DNA from: JBCBWG01 sp039039985
GTDB taxonomy: Bacteria; Pseudomonadota; Alphaproteobacteria; Rhizobiales; Hyphomicrobiaceae
Assembly: GCA_039039985.1 (NCBI GenBank)
Contig: JBCCOV010000139.1
Span: 1 to 13,774 of the forward strand
Direction of reading: 5' to 3'
Length of the DNA stretch: 13,774 nucleotides
Part shown: positions 1 to 6,150 of the stretch, one piece after another
How the letters are laid out: each line of letters begins with the position of its first letter
Numbering within the stretch: the first letter of the stretch is position 1
Translations under genes and position numbers: made by a program
Notes under the pieces: generated by a model
The model's database searches: none
Told to the model about the DNA's origin: nothing
The model's input: only the letters and a program-made list of their open reading frames with translations

Positions 1-321
1 CATAAGCCGCTTGCCGTCGAAGGGTATCGGATGGGCGTCAGAGTCCATGTCGGGATCGGTCATGACGGCCTGCATGCCCGCATCCCGCGCTTGCTTGGAT
101 GGCCAAATGATCCACGACACGACAACAGTCTCCCCCGGCTCTGCCTTCACCGCCATCGGGAACGACGTGAGCTCGCCGTCGGGGACGTCATCCCCCCAAA
201 GATCCACCAGCTTAACCGCGCCGTGCTTCTTGAAGATCTCGGCCGCGAACTTCGCGTGTGCGAGATAAGCGTCCTTCGCATCCGTCGGCACCGCGGCAAC
301 CATCGCGTCGACATAGTGCAT
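1..321 (-). CDS. DUF1428 (YbaA-like) family protein, 3' end cut by window edge
   Basis: This minus-strand gene starts at an ATG at 321-319 and runs open to base 1, giving 107 residues without a stop. Family members such as E. coli YbaA are close to 117 residues, so only about ten are missing. Family hallmarks that can be seen are the N-terminal MHYVDAMVAAVP stretch, an FKKHGAVKLVDLWGDDVP segment, SFPMAVKAEPGETVVVSW, and a C-terminal PFDGKRLM close to the usual end. The family is a small alpha+beta (dimeric-barrel-like) cytoplasmic protein of unknown biochemical role. An AGGGG stretch lies about 8 nt before the start. The gene diverges from a MarR-type regulator, so its expression may be controlled by that regulator (inference). 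Family assignment is firm; function is unknown. Confidence 0.88.
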   Translation of the reverse strand, partial: MHYVDAMVAAVPTDAKDAYLAHAKFAAEIFKKHGAVKLVDLWGDDVPDGELTSFPMAVKAEPGETVVVSWIIWPSKQARDAGMQAVMTDPDMDSDAHPIPFDGKRLM

Positions 322-487
322 CAAGCTACCCCTGGGTTTGTTTCAGCGATCGAATCTTCGATTTCCATGCGTGCCCCTACGTCGTCGCCATAAGCGATGC
401 TTCGGCCGCAATCCGTTGAGAGACGCGCGTCTGGCGTGGACGTCGCCCAAAGCGGGCAAAGTTCCACAATGATCCACGACTGCGACA

Positions 488-516
488 ACAATGTCTGGCA
501 ATTATGTTGATGTCAA
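488..516 (-). promoter_or_regulatory. Candidate promoter for the DUF1428 gene
   Basis: On the minus strand a perfect TTGACA (516-511) lies 17 nt before CATTGT (493-488), a weak 3/6 match to the -10 consensus. The -35 lies inside the proposed MarR operator. Transcription would leave a leader of roughly 160 nt before the ATG at 321. That leader contains a 12-bp perfect palindrome at 421-432 and a 6+2+6 dyad at 349-362, neither of which has a known role. Confidence 0.3.
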
Positions 517-524
517 CCTATATT
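495..524 (+). promoter_or_regulatory. Candidate promoter for the marR-type gene
   Basis: A CTGGCA hexamer at 495-500 (4/6 match to TTGACA) is followed after 18 nt by TATATT at 519-524 (5/6 match to TATAAT). The expected transcription start is near 531, almost exactly at the ATG at 532. No Shine-Dalgarno sequence precedes that ATG, so the transcript would be leaderless, or translation would begin at the in-frame GTG at 568. Confidence 0.4.
503..520. promoter_or_regulatory. Candidate MarR operator (18-bp imperfect dyad)
   Basis: The dyad reads TATGTTGA-TG-TCAACCTA: 8-nt arms with one mismatch around a 2-nt centre. This is the size and AT-rich style of operators bound by MarR dimers. It lies just before the marR-type gene and in the spacer shared with the divergent DUF1428 gene. 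It sits between the candidate plus-strand -35 and -10 and covers the candidate minus-strand -35, so one bound dimer could repress both directions. Binding by the neighbouring regulator is inference. Confidence 0.55.
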
Positions 525-531
525 GTGATTC

Positions 532-981
532 ATGCAAGACCACCTACCATTTTCCGTCACGGTCGAGGTGCGTGACCGGTGCCTGTGTCTCAGCTTACAG
601 CGTGCCGCGCGGGCTATCGGACGTCGTTTTGACGAAGCTCTGCGGCCTCTTGATCTCAGCAACGGTCAATACTCATTGCTGATGGCGCTCAACCGGCCAG
701 AGCCGCCACGAATGGCAGAGGTCGCACGTTTTCTAGCGATGGACAGAACAACGCTGACGGCAAACCTGAAGCCACTGGCCCGTCGCGGCTTGCTCGACAT
801 AAACCCCGATCAGAAAGATCGGCGCAGTCGGCGCCTCAGCCTCACCGAGGCTGGTCGGCGCTTGCTGGCGCAGGCGGTCCCAATTTGGCGCGAGACACAC
901 GATGAAATTGATACGCGCGTGGCAAGTGGCGATGTCGCCGGATTGCGCAGAGATCTGCAATCGCTTTCGTTTGGGACGTGA
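532..981 (+). CDS. MarR-family winged-helix transcriptional regulator
   Basis: This 149-residue protein matches the MarR family in size and layout. An N-terminal dimerisation helix contains CLCLSLQRAARAIGRRFDEA (about 17-36). A recognition helix-turn-helix lies about 60-82 (MAEVARFLAMDRTTLTANLK), and the wing has the typical DQKDRRSRRLSLT (93-105), followed by C-terminal helices. It probably acts as a homodimeric repressor in the cytoplasm, autoregulating and controlling the divergent DUF1428 gene through the dyad at 503-520 (inference). Cys17 and Cys19 in a C-x-C near the N-terminus could sense oxidants or electrophiles, which is speculative. The ATG at 532 has no ribosome-binding site; the in-frame GTG at 568 would give 137 residues beginning just before the conserved region. 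Family assignment is secure; the start is not. Confidence 0.9.
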   Translation: MQDHLPFSVTVEVRDRCLCLSLQRAARAIGRRFDEALRPLDLSNGQYSLLMALNRPEPPRMAEVARFLAMDRTTLTANLKPLARRGLLDINPDQKDRRSRRLSLTEAGRRLLAQAVPIWRETHDEIDTRVASGDVAGLRRDLQSLSFGT

Positions 982-1021
982 TCTCGGTCTCGACACGTCG
1001 TCAAAAGCAAACCGACGGGCT

Positions 1022-1780
1022 CTAGCGCCCGGCTACTGCGGCGCCGAACGCTTCGAATAATGCGCGGTTGATCGGATTCGTTTGCGGATCATACTCGGCG
1101 TGCCACTGCACACCCAGTGCAAAGCCGTTGGCCTCAGCAACACGAATTGCCTCGACAGTTCCATCCTCGGCAAGGCCTTCAACCACAATGCGCTCACCGG
1201 GCTCAAGAACGCCCTGCCCGTGTAATGAGTTCACACGGATGGTTTCGGTACCGAGCAGGTTGGCAAACACACCCCCTGGCGTCAGCGCCACGTCGTGTCG
1301 GTCTGCGAAGATAACTGTTGGATCGGGATGGACCTCACCATTCTCAAGTCGCGGCATGCGATGGTTCATGCGGCCTGGAATCTCACGAATCTCGGGATGC
1401 AGTGTACCGCCGAAGGCAACATTCATTTCCTGCAAGCCACGACAAACCCCGAACACCGGCGTTCCGGTCTCGACACATGCCCGAGTCAATGCGAGTGCGA
1501 CCGCGTCGCGCCGCTCATCATACGGCTCATAGGCCTCGTGCGGTTCGACTTCGAAGTGCGTCGGATGAACGTTCGCGCGCCCGCCTGTCAGGAGAACTCC
1601 GTCAACCGTATCGAGCAGTGTCCCGATGTCGGTGATCTCCGGTGCACCGGCAAACATCAGTGGCAAAACGCCGGCGACTTCGGCCAGCGCTCGGAGGTTC
1701 TTCTCTCCTACCATTTGAATGGGAAAACGACGCTCTATTGTGTTGGCATTCCCAATGACGCCAACCACGGGCTTGCTCAT
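1022..1780 (-). CDS. Class I glutamine-amidotransferase-like hydrolase (peptidase C26, PuuD-like gamma-glutamyl hydrolase)
   Basis: The 252-residue product belongs to the peptidase C26 / gamma-glutamyl-GABA hydrolase group. Such enzymes cleave gamma-glutamyl amides in the cytoplasm with a Cys-His-Glu triad. The expected residues are present: nucleophile Cys113 in PVFGVCRGLQEMN, then His227 and Glu229 in LGVQWHAEYDPQ; an oxyanion-hole-type LLTGGRANVHP lies at about 63-73. A perfect GGAGG lies 7 nt before the ATG at 1780-1778, which decides the start; the frame stays open further upstream without a comparable site. The gene converges on the marR-type gene with 40 nt between stops and diverges from aidB. 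No polyamine (Puu) genes adjoin it, so the true substrate (gamma-glutamyl-GABA, folyl-polyglutamate or another gamma-glutamyl amide) is open and no symbol is assigned. Confidence 0.9.
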   Translation of the reverse strand: MSKPVVGVIGNANTIERRFPIQMVGEKNLRALAEVAGVLPLMFAGAPEITDIGTLLDTVDGVLLTGGRANVHPTHFEVEPHEAYEPYDERRDAVALALTRACVETGTPVFGVCRGLQEMNVAFGGTLHPEIREIPGRMNHRMPRLENGEVHPDPTVIFADRHDVALTPGGVFANLLGTETIRVNSLHGQGVLEPGERIVVEGLAEDGTVEAIRVAEANGFALGVQWHAEYDPQTNPINRALFEAFGAAVAGR

Positions 1781-1818
1781 GATCTGCCTCCGTGACGACT
1801 CGCGGCAGTGAGCAACAG

Positions 1819-1836
1819 GACGTAGCAATACGTCAA
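1819..1836 (-). promoter_or_regulatory. Candidate -35 element with overlapping dyad upstream of the C26 hydrolase gene
   Basis: A GACGTA-GCAA-TACGTC inverted repeat (1819-1834) overlaps a minus-strand TTGACG (1836-1831), a 5/6 match to the -35 consensus preceded by C as in alphaproteobacterial promoters. No convincing -10 follows at 16-18 nt. This is therefore only a candidate regulatory site about 40-55 nt before the start codon. Confidence 0.25.
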
Positions 1837-1921
1837 GCCAGCATCCGCAATTGCCGCGCATTCGCGCAACTGCCGCGTCGTGTTAAGTCTCCAGACCGTG
1901 GACAGGTGACCGAGGACATCT

Positions 1922-1979
1922 CGCGAAACGGGTGTAATCTCACATGATGAACCGCAGGCTCATTGCGGAACGTTTCGCG
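1922..1979 (+). promoter_or_regulatory. Nested inverted repeats upstream of aidB
   Basis: A perfect 9-nt inverted repeat, CGCGAAACG (1922-1930) and CGTTTCGCG (1971-1979), encloses 40 nt. That interval itself contains CCGCA (1952-1956) and TGCGG (1964-1968). The structure ends 41 nt before the aidB ATG. It could be a spaced operator pair or a folded 5' leader. I do not recognise it as an Ada box or any named element. Confidence 0.4.
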
Positions 1980-2020
1980 GCCGCAAGAACGCCGCACGTG
2001 CGTTCGATCGGGAGAGAAAC

Positions 2021-3706
2021 ATGCACGCCCAGTCATTCAATACTCACGACATCACCAACCAAAGCCCACCCTTCGAGAACGTAAACCTGTTCGCAGCAGA
2101 TCGCGCGCTGCAAGAGGCGATCGCGCGCGAAGGTGCCGAATGGGCGGCCGAGGCACTCACGGCATTTGGCGAAAGCGTCGGCAGCGCGCGCGGCTTCGAG
2201 ATCGGCCGCTTGGCCAATGAGAACCCGCCTCGCCTAAAACGCTTCGACCAAAAGGGCTTTCCGATAGACTTCGTCGAGTATCACCCGACCTATCATGAGG
2301 CGATGGCCATGAGCTTCGCAGCCGGTATGCATTGCAGGCCCGGAGTATCCGTCTCAGACACCGAAACCGCGCCGACAGGCGGGACGGGTGGCCAGGTAGC
2401 CCGCCTGGGCCATCTCTACCTGATGACACAAATGGAGGCTGGTCACGTCTGCCCCGTCACGATGACCCACGCATCGATATCAACATTGAAAATGCAGCCG
2501 GAGATCTACGCCCCGCTTCAAAGCCTCCTGAACTCCCGGACCTATGACCCGTCGTTTCAGCCGTACGCGCAAAAGACAAGCATCACCATCGGCATGGGCA
2601 TGACCGAGAAGCAAGGTGGCACAGATGTCCGCGCGAACACGACGCGCGCCCTGCCATGCAGCGCTCCAGGACCGGGAAACGCATACCAACTCATCGGTCA
2701 TAAGTGGTTCCTGTCGGCTCCCATGAGCGATGCATTCCTCATGTTGGCGCAGGCACCCGGCGGCTTGTCATGCTTTTTCGTACCGCGCTTCCGTCCTGAC
2801 GGCACGGTGAATGCGATCCGGTTGCAGCGACTGAAGGACAAACTGGGTAATCGCTCGAATGCATCATCAGAAGTCGAGCTGCAAAACGCCCACGGCTGGC
2901 TGATTGGCGAAGAAGGTCGCGGCGTCCCGGCAATAATCGAAATGGTGACAATGACGCGCCTCGATTGCGCCATCGCGTCAGCCGGGCAAATGCGGCTTGC
3001 TCTTGCGATGGCTCTGTTTCATTGCCGGCGGCGGACTGTGTTTCAAAAGCGCCTGGTCGACCAGACACTTATGGCAGGTGTACTGGCCGACATGGCACTC
3101 GACGTCGAGGCCAGCACAGCATTGGCCTTCCGCTTGGCGCGCGCGTTCGACTGCTCTGAGGATGACGAACGGGAGGCAGCTTGGCAGCGCGTGATGACGC
3201 CGGTGACCAAGTATTGGGTCTGCAAACTTGCACCGGCACTTGGGTATGAGGCGATGGAATGCCTCGGCGGCAACGGCTACGTGGAAGACGGGATGGTGGC
3301 GCGCCTTTATCGCGAGCTGCCGCTGAACGCGATTTGGGAAGGCTCCGGCAACGTGATGTGCCTCGACCTTCTTCGCGTCCTGCGCCAGGCACCCGACCAG
3401 GCGCGTTTGGTCTTCGACGAGATCCGAACGCTGGCAAACGGCGAGCGTCGCCTGATATCATCTCTATCCAGTATTGAAGCACACCTGAGCGGTAACACAG
3501 TCGACCTGGAGCGACATGCCCGCAGCCTGGTGGAAGACCTCGCCCGAACTGCCTCCGGCGCACTGTTGCACGCCCACGCACCAACGGCCGTCGCTGACGC
3601 TTTTCTTGAGAAACGCCTCGGGACTCGATTCCATCAGACCTACGGCGCCGGACATCATCATCTCGACTCCGCAGCCATTTTGGAGCGGGCGCTGCCGGAG
3701 ATCTAG
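2021..3706 (+). CDS. aidB: AidB-type acyl-CoA dehydrogenase-fold flavoprotein (alkylation response)
   Basis: The 561-residue product resembles E. coli AidB (541 aa) over most of its length. AidB is an FAD-containing homotetramer of the acyl-CoA dehydrogenase fold, linked to protection against alkylating agents and able to bind DNA. Visible hallmarks include THDITNQSPPFENVNLF near the N-terminus (8-24), GMGMTEKQGGTDVRANTTRA (191-210), GHKWFLSAPMSDAFLMLAQA (226-245), LKDKLGNRSNASSEVE (271-286), TRLDCAIAS (312-320) and RELPLNAIWEGSGNVMCLD (431-449), with Glu440 at the catalytic-base position. The C-terminal 110 residues are divergent and do not show the basic tail of the E. coli protein, so DNA binding is uncertain. 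GGGAGAG lies just before the ATG. Nested inverted repeats upstream may be regulatory. The trmO-type gene follows after 80 nt and may be co-transcribed. Confidence 0.93.
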   Translation: MHAQSFNTHDITNQSPPFENVNLFAADRALQEAIAREGAEWAAEALTAFGESVGSARGFEIGRLANENPPRLKRFDQKGFPIDFVEYHPTYHEAMAMSFAAGMHCRPGVSVSDTETAPTGGTGGQVARLGHLYLMTQMEAGHVCPVTMTHASISTLKMQPEIYAPLQSLLNSRTYDPSFQPYAQKTSITIGMGMTEKQGGTDVRANTTRALPCSAPGPGNAYQLIGHKWFLSAPMSDAFLMLAQAPGGLSCFFVPRFRPDGTVNAIRLQRLKDKLGNRSNASSEVELQNAHGWLIGEEGRGVPAIIEMVTMTRLDCAIASAGQMRLALAMALFHCRRRTVFQKRLVDQTLMAGVLADMALDVEASTALAFRLARAFDCSEDDEREAAWQRVMTPVTKYWVCKLAPALGYEAMECLGGNGYVEDGMVARLYRELPLNAIWEGSGNVMCLDLLRVLRQAPDQARLVFDEIRTLANGERRLISSLSSIEAHLSGNTVDLERHARSLVEDLARTASGALLHAHAPTAVADAFLEKRLGTRFHQTYGAGHHHLDSAAILERALPEI

Positions 3707-3714
3707 AATCCTCT

Positions 3715-3731
3715 GTTCGCCTGAGGCGAAC
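3715..3731 (+). other. Intercistronic hairpin between aidB and trmO
   Basis: GTTCGCC (3715-3721), TGA loop and GGCGAAC (3725-3731) form a perfect 7-bp stem 9 nt after the aidB stop codon. No T-run follows, so it is a poor intrinsic terminator. It may stabilise the aidB mRNA or partly attenuate read-through into the next gene. Confidence 0.45.
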
Positions 3732-3786
3732 TCATATCGCCGGACCAGAGCTGCAATGCTCACACCAGATATGGACCCAAGATAAC

Positions 3787-4278
3787 ATGACAGATGCACA
3801 CAAACGTGCAGGAGAGGTAGCGCTGCCGTTTGATCCCGCCCTTACGGCAGACGACGCCAAGCTCGTCTTTATCGGTCGGCTCTCGACAGCTTGGAAAAGC
3901 CGGGCGGACTGCCCCAAAAATCTCGTCAGAGCTCGAGAACGCGGGACGTCAGCCACGCTGAAAATCGATCCACCCTGGCGTACGGGCTTAACAGGGCTGT
4001 CCGAACACAGCCATGCGATTGTGCTGTACTGGATGCACCAGGCGCAGCGCGATTTGATTATCCAAAGTCCGAAACATCGCAAAGCTGCCACGGGCACATT
4101 CGCCCTGCGGTCACCGGTACGCCCGAACCCGATCTCCCTGGCAACGGTTCAAGTGATCTCCGTTGATATCGCGACCGGCGAGGTTGTGATCGACGCAATC
4201 GACTGCCTTGATGGCACGCCGCTTCTCGACATCAAGCCCTGGTTTCCAAGCGTCGATATCCCGCCGGATTATGCGTAG
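3787..4278 (+). CDS. trmO: TrmO-type tRNA (t6A37-N6)-methyltransferase, TsaA/UPF0066 family
   Basis: The 163-residue product matches the TsaA/UPF0066 core. TrmO uses S-adenosylmethionine to methylate N6-threonylcarbamoyl-adenosine 37 in ACY-decoding tRNA-Thr, tuning codon reading. Motifs seen are FIGRLSTAW (28-36), CPKN (42-45), GLTGLSEHSHAIVLYWM (67-83), TGTFALRSPVRPNPISL (102-118) and the family-typical DCLDGTPLLDIKPW (139-152). The protein is the short form without the extra C-terminal domain of E. coli TrmO (about 235 aa), a reduced form also known in other proteobacteria. The start has only a weak AAGA upstream, and no better in-frame start is seen. It lies 80 nt after aidB on the same strand. 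Some short family members are of uncertain activity, so the exact modification is inferred from the family. Confidence 0.85.
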   Translation: MTDAHKRAGEVALPFDPALTADDAKLVFIGRLSTAWKSRADCPKNLVRARERGTSATLKIDPPWRTGLTGLSEHSHAIVLYWMHQAQRDLIIQSPKHRKAATGTFALRSPVRPNPISLATVQVISVDIATGEVVIDAIDCLDGTPLLDIKPWFPSVDIPPDYA

Positions 4279-4370
4279 GCTCCGGAGTCCGCTGGCACAT
4301 GGCCTTCAACTGAAGCTCGTCGCGCTAAGTTAGATTCACATTTAAGGCCACGAATGCAGAGTCTTTAGTT

Positions 4371-4464
4371 GCGCTGTTCGCACGCTCGCAGGCTCGCGGC
4401 TCGAGCGCGGGCTATCCTGCGAGGACGCCCCCAGGCCGCGAATGCGGCCCGGCGCGTTGCGGCG
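4371..4464. repeat. Diverged intergenic repeat, copy A
   Basis: Copy A of a GC-rich unit within the gene-free spacer. It begins with GCGCTGTTCGCACGCTCGC, passes through GGCTCGAGC, and ends in a 34-nt core at 4431-4464 containing the hairpin GGCCGC-GAAT-GCGGCC (4434-4449) and CGCGTTGCGGCG. The core matches copy B at 31 of 34 positions. The hairpin loop differs between copies while the stem is kept, as expected of a structured repeat or RNA. I do not recognise the family. Confidence 0.6.
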
Positions 4465-4471
4465 GCGCCTC

Positions 4472-4503
4472 CCCAACGCGGGTGTTCCCGCGTTGGGCAT
4501 TTT
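4472..4503 (+). terminator. Strong rho-independent terminator-like hairpin
   Basis: CCCAACGCGGG (4472-4482), TGTT loop and CCCGCGTTGGG (4487-4497) form a perfect 11-bp stem followed by CATTTT. The T-run lies only on the plus strand, so it would end transcription coming from aidB-trmO, about 195 nt after the trmO stop. That long distance is unusual; the hairpin may instead belong to the repeat region around it. Confidence 0.6.
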
Positions 4504-4533
4504 AAGTGTCGAGATAGTTAAATGTCGAGATAG
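4502..4533. repeat. 16-bp tandem duplication
   Basis: Two abutting 16-nt units, TTAAGTGTCGAGATAG (4502-4517) and TTAAATGTCGAGATAG (4518-4533), differ at one base. They begin at the T-run of the hairpin and lead directly into repeat copy B. They could be a protein-binding site, a target-site-like duplication or a replication-slippage product. Confidence 0.75.
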
Positions 4534-4614
4534 CGTGTTCGCATGCTCTCGGCTCGAGCACAAGCCAGCCGTCCGGCACCCCAGGCCGCGACCGCGGCCC
4601 GCCGCGTTGCGGCG
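4533..4614. repeat. Diverged intergenic repeat, copy B
   Basis: Copy B of the unit at 4371-4464, in the same orientation and about 160 nt downstream. It shares the GTTCGCATGCTC and CGGCTCGAGC segments and the 34-nt core (4581-4614), with hairpin GGCCGC-GACC-GCGGCC (4584-4599). It is shorter than copy A by about 12 nt. Confidence 0.6.
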
Positions 4615-4628
4615 CGCCCGCGCAGGGC

Positions 4629-4644
4629 CCGGCCGTTAGGCCGG
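4629..4644. other. Hairpin downstream of the amidase gene
   Basis: CCGGCC-GTTA-GGCCGG is a perfect 6-bp stem located 55 nt beyond the stop of the minus-strand amidase gene. No T-run follows on the minus strand, so its role as the operon terminator is weakly supported. Confidence 0.35.
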
Positions 4645-4698
4645 AACAGCCCGTGAGCGAAAGCAAGCAAGAGCGACGCGCATATAATGCGACATGCA

Positions 4699-6150
4699 CT
4701 AAGCCATCGTCGAGACGTGCAATGCCGGCATACGATCCGCCCATGGCATGGCTTGCTCAAGCGCGGCACCCAGTTGTAGCGGCAGATGATCGTCACCGGG
4801 GCGCGCGGCAAGTTGAACGCCGATCGGCAATCCGGCGGTCGTCATCGCAAGCGGCAAGGAGATCGCCGGCGTTCCCATAATGTTATGAGGTATCGTGAAC
4901 TGCACGGGCTCACGATACAGCACATCCGCGACGTTCTCGGCTGTCACGCCTGGCTTCGCCAGATGATACCTGCCCCACGGCTCCGCAACCTTTGCCGTCG
5001 TTGGTGACAGCCAGATATCGTACGTCTCGTAGAACGCACCAAGCTTGCGCCGCACGACATTCAATTGGCCGAGCACCTCCATGAACCGCGCCGGCGTGAT
5101 CGACTTGGCGTGCTCGTAGAGCCCGTAAATCGGAGGTTCGAGAAGCTCCGGCGACACCGTGCGCCCGGCGCGCTTGGCATACGCATCAAGCCGCGAATCG
5201 AACGCAAAGAAAAACAGATCAGTCGTTATGGCCAGCGTCGCCTCACCGCCGATATCGGCATGTGCCTCCTCGACGTTATGCCCCATGTCGGCGAGGACGC
5301 GGCCAGCTTCACGCACAGCCTCGGCAACGTCCGGATCGATCGGCACGCCAACCAGCGGGTCGAGGACCAAGCCGATTTTCAATTTCGGTGGGTCAGCGCG
5401 AGACAACGCAAGGTAGCTATCGCTGGGCCTTGGAATCACGAACGGGTCGCCAGGTCGCGGCGCGCAAACACAATCCAACAGCGCGGCCGCATCGCGAACG
5501 GACTTTGTCTGCGCGAGGTTGACGGAGTACCCCCAACCGTTTTCATCCATGGCCGGTCCGATCGAGACCCGCCCGCGCGAGGGCTTCATCCCAACGCCGC
5601 CGCACCAGCTTGCCGGGATACGGATCGACCCACCAATATCGGACCCGTGCGCAATCGGCACAATGCCAGACGTGACGGCGGCTTGAGCGCCTCCACTGGA
5701 ACCGCCAGCGGAGTATCCTTGCATCCACGGGTTCGAGCAGTTTCCGTACATGGCGCTTTCGGTCGTCGCCGACATCGAATACTCCGGCGCGTGCGACCGA
5801 CCGATGATGTTCACACCTGCCGTTTTCAAGCTCTCGCAAAAATACGTACCGATCTCGGCGCGCATGCCCTCGCACAAACGCGACCCAAACTCGATCTTCC
5901 GGCCCGCCTCATGACCGAAGACATCCTTCATGAGGAACGGCACACCGCGAAATGGACCGTCCCCGAGGGTTGCGTCGTTCAGGTCTTCGACGCGATCCGG
6001 ATAGGTCTCGACAACCGCATTGATCTTGGGATTGGCAACGTCGATCGCCGATGCTGCAACGGCGGCGAGTTCGCGCGGACTGACGTCACCCTTTGCGACG
6101 AGCTCGGCGAGACCCAGTCCGTCATACGACGCATACTCGGCAAGGTTCAT
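4699..6150 (-). CDS. Amidase-signature (AS) family amidase
   Basis: The 483-residue product is a full-length AS-family hydrolase. These enzymes cleave carboxamide or acyl-amide bonds with a Ser-cisSer-Lys triad. All three residues are present: Lys75 in PFLMKDVFG, cis-Ser151 in AGGSSGGAQ and nucleophile Ser175 in GSDIGGSIRIP; the 24-residue Ser-Ser spacing equals that in FAAH. The C-terminal FTIPHNIMGTPAISLPL and GLPIGVQLAA are typical of the fold. No signal peptide is seen, so it is cytoplasmic. It is the last gene of the transporter operon: its ATG overlaps the TGA of the ATPase gene (ATGA), and AGAGGAGA lies about 9 nt upstream within that gene. Co-translation with the importer suggests that it acts on the imported compound. 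Substrate specificity cannot be read from the sequence. Confidence 0.93.
   Translation of the reverse strand: MNLAEYASYDGLGLAELVAKGDVSPRELAAVAASAIDVANPKINAVVETYPDRVEDLNDATLGDGPFRGVPFLMKDVFGHEAGRKIEFGSRLCEGMRAEIGTYFCESLKTAGVNIIGRSHAPEYSMSATTESAMYGNCSNPWMQGYSAGGSSGGAQAAVTSGIVPIAHGSDIGGSIRIPASWCGGVGMKPSRGRVSIGPAMDENGWGYSVNLAQTKSVRDAAALLDCVCAPRPGDPFVIPRPSDSYLALSRADPPKLKIGLVLDPLVGVPIDPDVAEAVREAGRVLADMGHNVEEAHADIGGEATLAITTDLFFFAFDSRLDAYAKRAGRTVSPELLEPPIYGLYEHAKSITPARFMEVLGQLNVVRRKLGAFYETYDIWLSPTTAKVAEPWGRYHLAKPGVTAENVADVLYREPVQFTIPHNIMGTPAISLPLAMTTAGLPIGVQLAARPGDDHLPLQLGAALEQAMPWADRMPALHVSTMA

Larger units (their letters stand above)
4279..4698. other. Gene-free structured spacer between trmO and the amidase gene
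   Basis: No convincing coding frame is seen in these 420 bp on either strand; the short open frames lack family features. The content is two repeat copies, the terminator-like hairpin, the 16-bp tandem duplication, and another hairpin, CCGGCC-GTTA-GGCCGG (4629-4644), near the end of the convergent amidase gene. The spacer separates convergent transcription units, where bidirectional termination or dispersed repeats would be expected. Confidence 0.7.

Noticed and set aside
31..393. Plus-strand open frame opposite the DUF1428 gene.
   Set aside because: The minus-strand reading has recognisable family motifs and a proper start; this one does not.
4342..4811. Several short open frames on both strands in the repeat-rich spacer.
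   Set aside because: They follow from stop-poor GC-rich repeats, read through hairpins and the tandem duplication, and lack ribosome-binding sites or family features.
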